Part shown: positions 5,261 to 5,722 of the stretch, in pieces | Layout: every line of letters begins with the position of its first letter | Position numbering within the stretch: the stretch's first letter is position 1 | From: Actinomycetes bacterium | Lineage (GTDB): Bacteria > Actinomycetota > Acidimicrobiia > Acidimicrobiales > Bog-793 | NCBI GenBank assembly: GCA_021823365.1 | Contig: JAKAOD010000228.1 | Coordinates: forward strand, 1 to 5,722 | Direction: 5' to 3' | DNA: 5,722 bases | Program-made: the position numbers and the translations under genes | The notes under the pieces: model-generated | What the model was told of the DNA's origin: nothing | Seen by the model: the letters and a program-made list of their open reading frames with translations, nothing else | Database searches by the model: none

Positions 5261-5722
5261 TCAGGCTCCGGCCTTCACCGCAGCCGAGCGACCGAGCACC
5301 TTTCCCTTGCCGTTGAGGGCGAGCACCTCGACGAATGCTCCCGTGCCTGGCGCGGGGATCGTGGTCTCGAACCCCTGAGACGCGCTCGTCAGGAGCGGGT
5401 GGAGGTCGGCGGCGGACACACCCGTCAGCACCCGCCACTGCACGACGCCAGTGGCACCGTTCCAGCTCATCGCCAGCTCGAACTTGCCGGCCTGGTGGAG
5501 GACGACGAGCGACGGCTTGGTGGCGGGCGTGGCCGTCCACGAGCGCAGGTAGACCCGGTAGCTGTCGTCGCCCGCCGGCAGGCGGGCGTCGTAGAGGAGG
5601 CTCCGGTTCGATGAGTACTCCGAGTAGCCGGGGGCGGTCCCCCATCCGACGACGCTGTCGCCGTCGGCCAGGAGCTGCACGTTGCCAAGGGCGGTGGCGA
5701 GGACTCCGGCGTGCGTGACGGC
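5261..5722 (-). CDS. Arylsulfotransferase (ASST)-like protein, C-terminal part (5' partial)
   Basis: The frame is open to the right edge; 153 residues of the C-terminus are visible. Numbering from the first visible codon, G13-N-V-Q-L-L-x-D-G-D then V25-G-W-G28, followed by YSEY (33-36) and LLYDARLP (42-49), matches the closing propeller blades of the arylsulfotransferase family (PF14269-type, 'arylsulfotransferase family protein' in many actinobacteria). A short C-terminal domain follows with M85-S-W-N-G-A-T and W96-R-V-L, then GFETTI (117-122) and FVEVLALNGKGKVLG, also seen in these proteins. Members are usually exported. Enzymes of the better studied bacterial ASST family move sulfate between phenols, but the activity of the actinobacterial branch is largely untested and the catalytic region is outside the window. 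The neighbouring hydrolase starts 114 bases downstream on the same strand; a functional link is not shown. Confidence 0.75.
   Translation of the reverse strand, partial: AVTHAGVLATALGNVQLLADGDSVVGWGTAPGYSEYSSNRSLLYDARLPAGDDSYRVYLRSWTATPATKPSLVVLHQAGKFELAMSWNGATGVVQWRVLTGVSAADLHPLLTSASQGFETTIPAPGTGAFVEVLALNGKGKVLGRSAAVKAGA

Overview
The window is very GC-rich and carries a WhiB-family gene, a family essentially confined to Actinomycetota and their phages. Its other genes also read as actinobacterial, possibly Acidimicrobiia-like, but the class cannot be fixed from the sequence alone. No rRNA, tRNA, CRISPR array, insertion sequence or integrase was seen.

Left block (1-3513, plus strand): three closely packed genes. 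The first is truncated by the window edge and encodes a multi-pass membrane protein whose C-terminal part is a COG4315/PF03640-type secreted domain. After 20 bases comes hypC, and hypF directly overlaps its end. HypC (chaperone carrying the Fe(CN)2CO unit) and HypF (carbamoyltransferase that makes the cyanide precursor) both serve maturation of [NiFe]-hydrogenase, so the rest of the hyp/hydrogenase locus probably lies to the left. hypF has no ATG, GTG or TTG at a sensible position; a CTG overlapping the hypC stop (CTGA) is the best start. A strong GC hairpin lies 14 bases after the hypF stop.

Middle (3514-4043): a 530-base spacer between convergent genes, with several hairpins and one 15-base palindrome but no convincing gene.

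Right block (4044-5722, minus strand): three leftward genes. Read in their own direction they are the C-terminal part of an arylsulfotransferase-like protein (entering from the right edge), a secreted alpha/beta hydrolase that appears to have lost two internal segments in frame, and a WhiB-type iron-sulfur regulator with a strong ribosome binding site and a terminator-like hairpin.

The two blocks need not be functionally linked. A redox-sensing WhiB next to a hydrogenase maturation operon is suggestive only. No clearly new multi-gene system was found. The best leads are the hypF start, the doubly shortened hydrolase, the membrane/COG4315 fusion beside hypC, and three perfect in-frame tandem duplications (two in hypF, one in the hydrolase).
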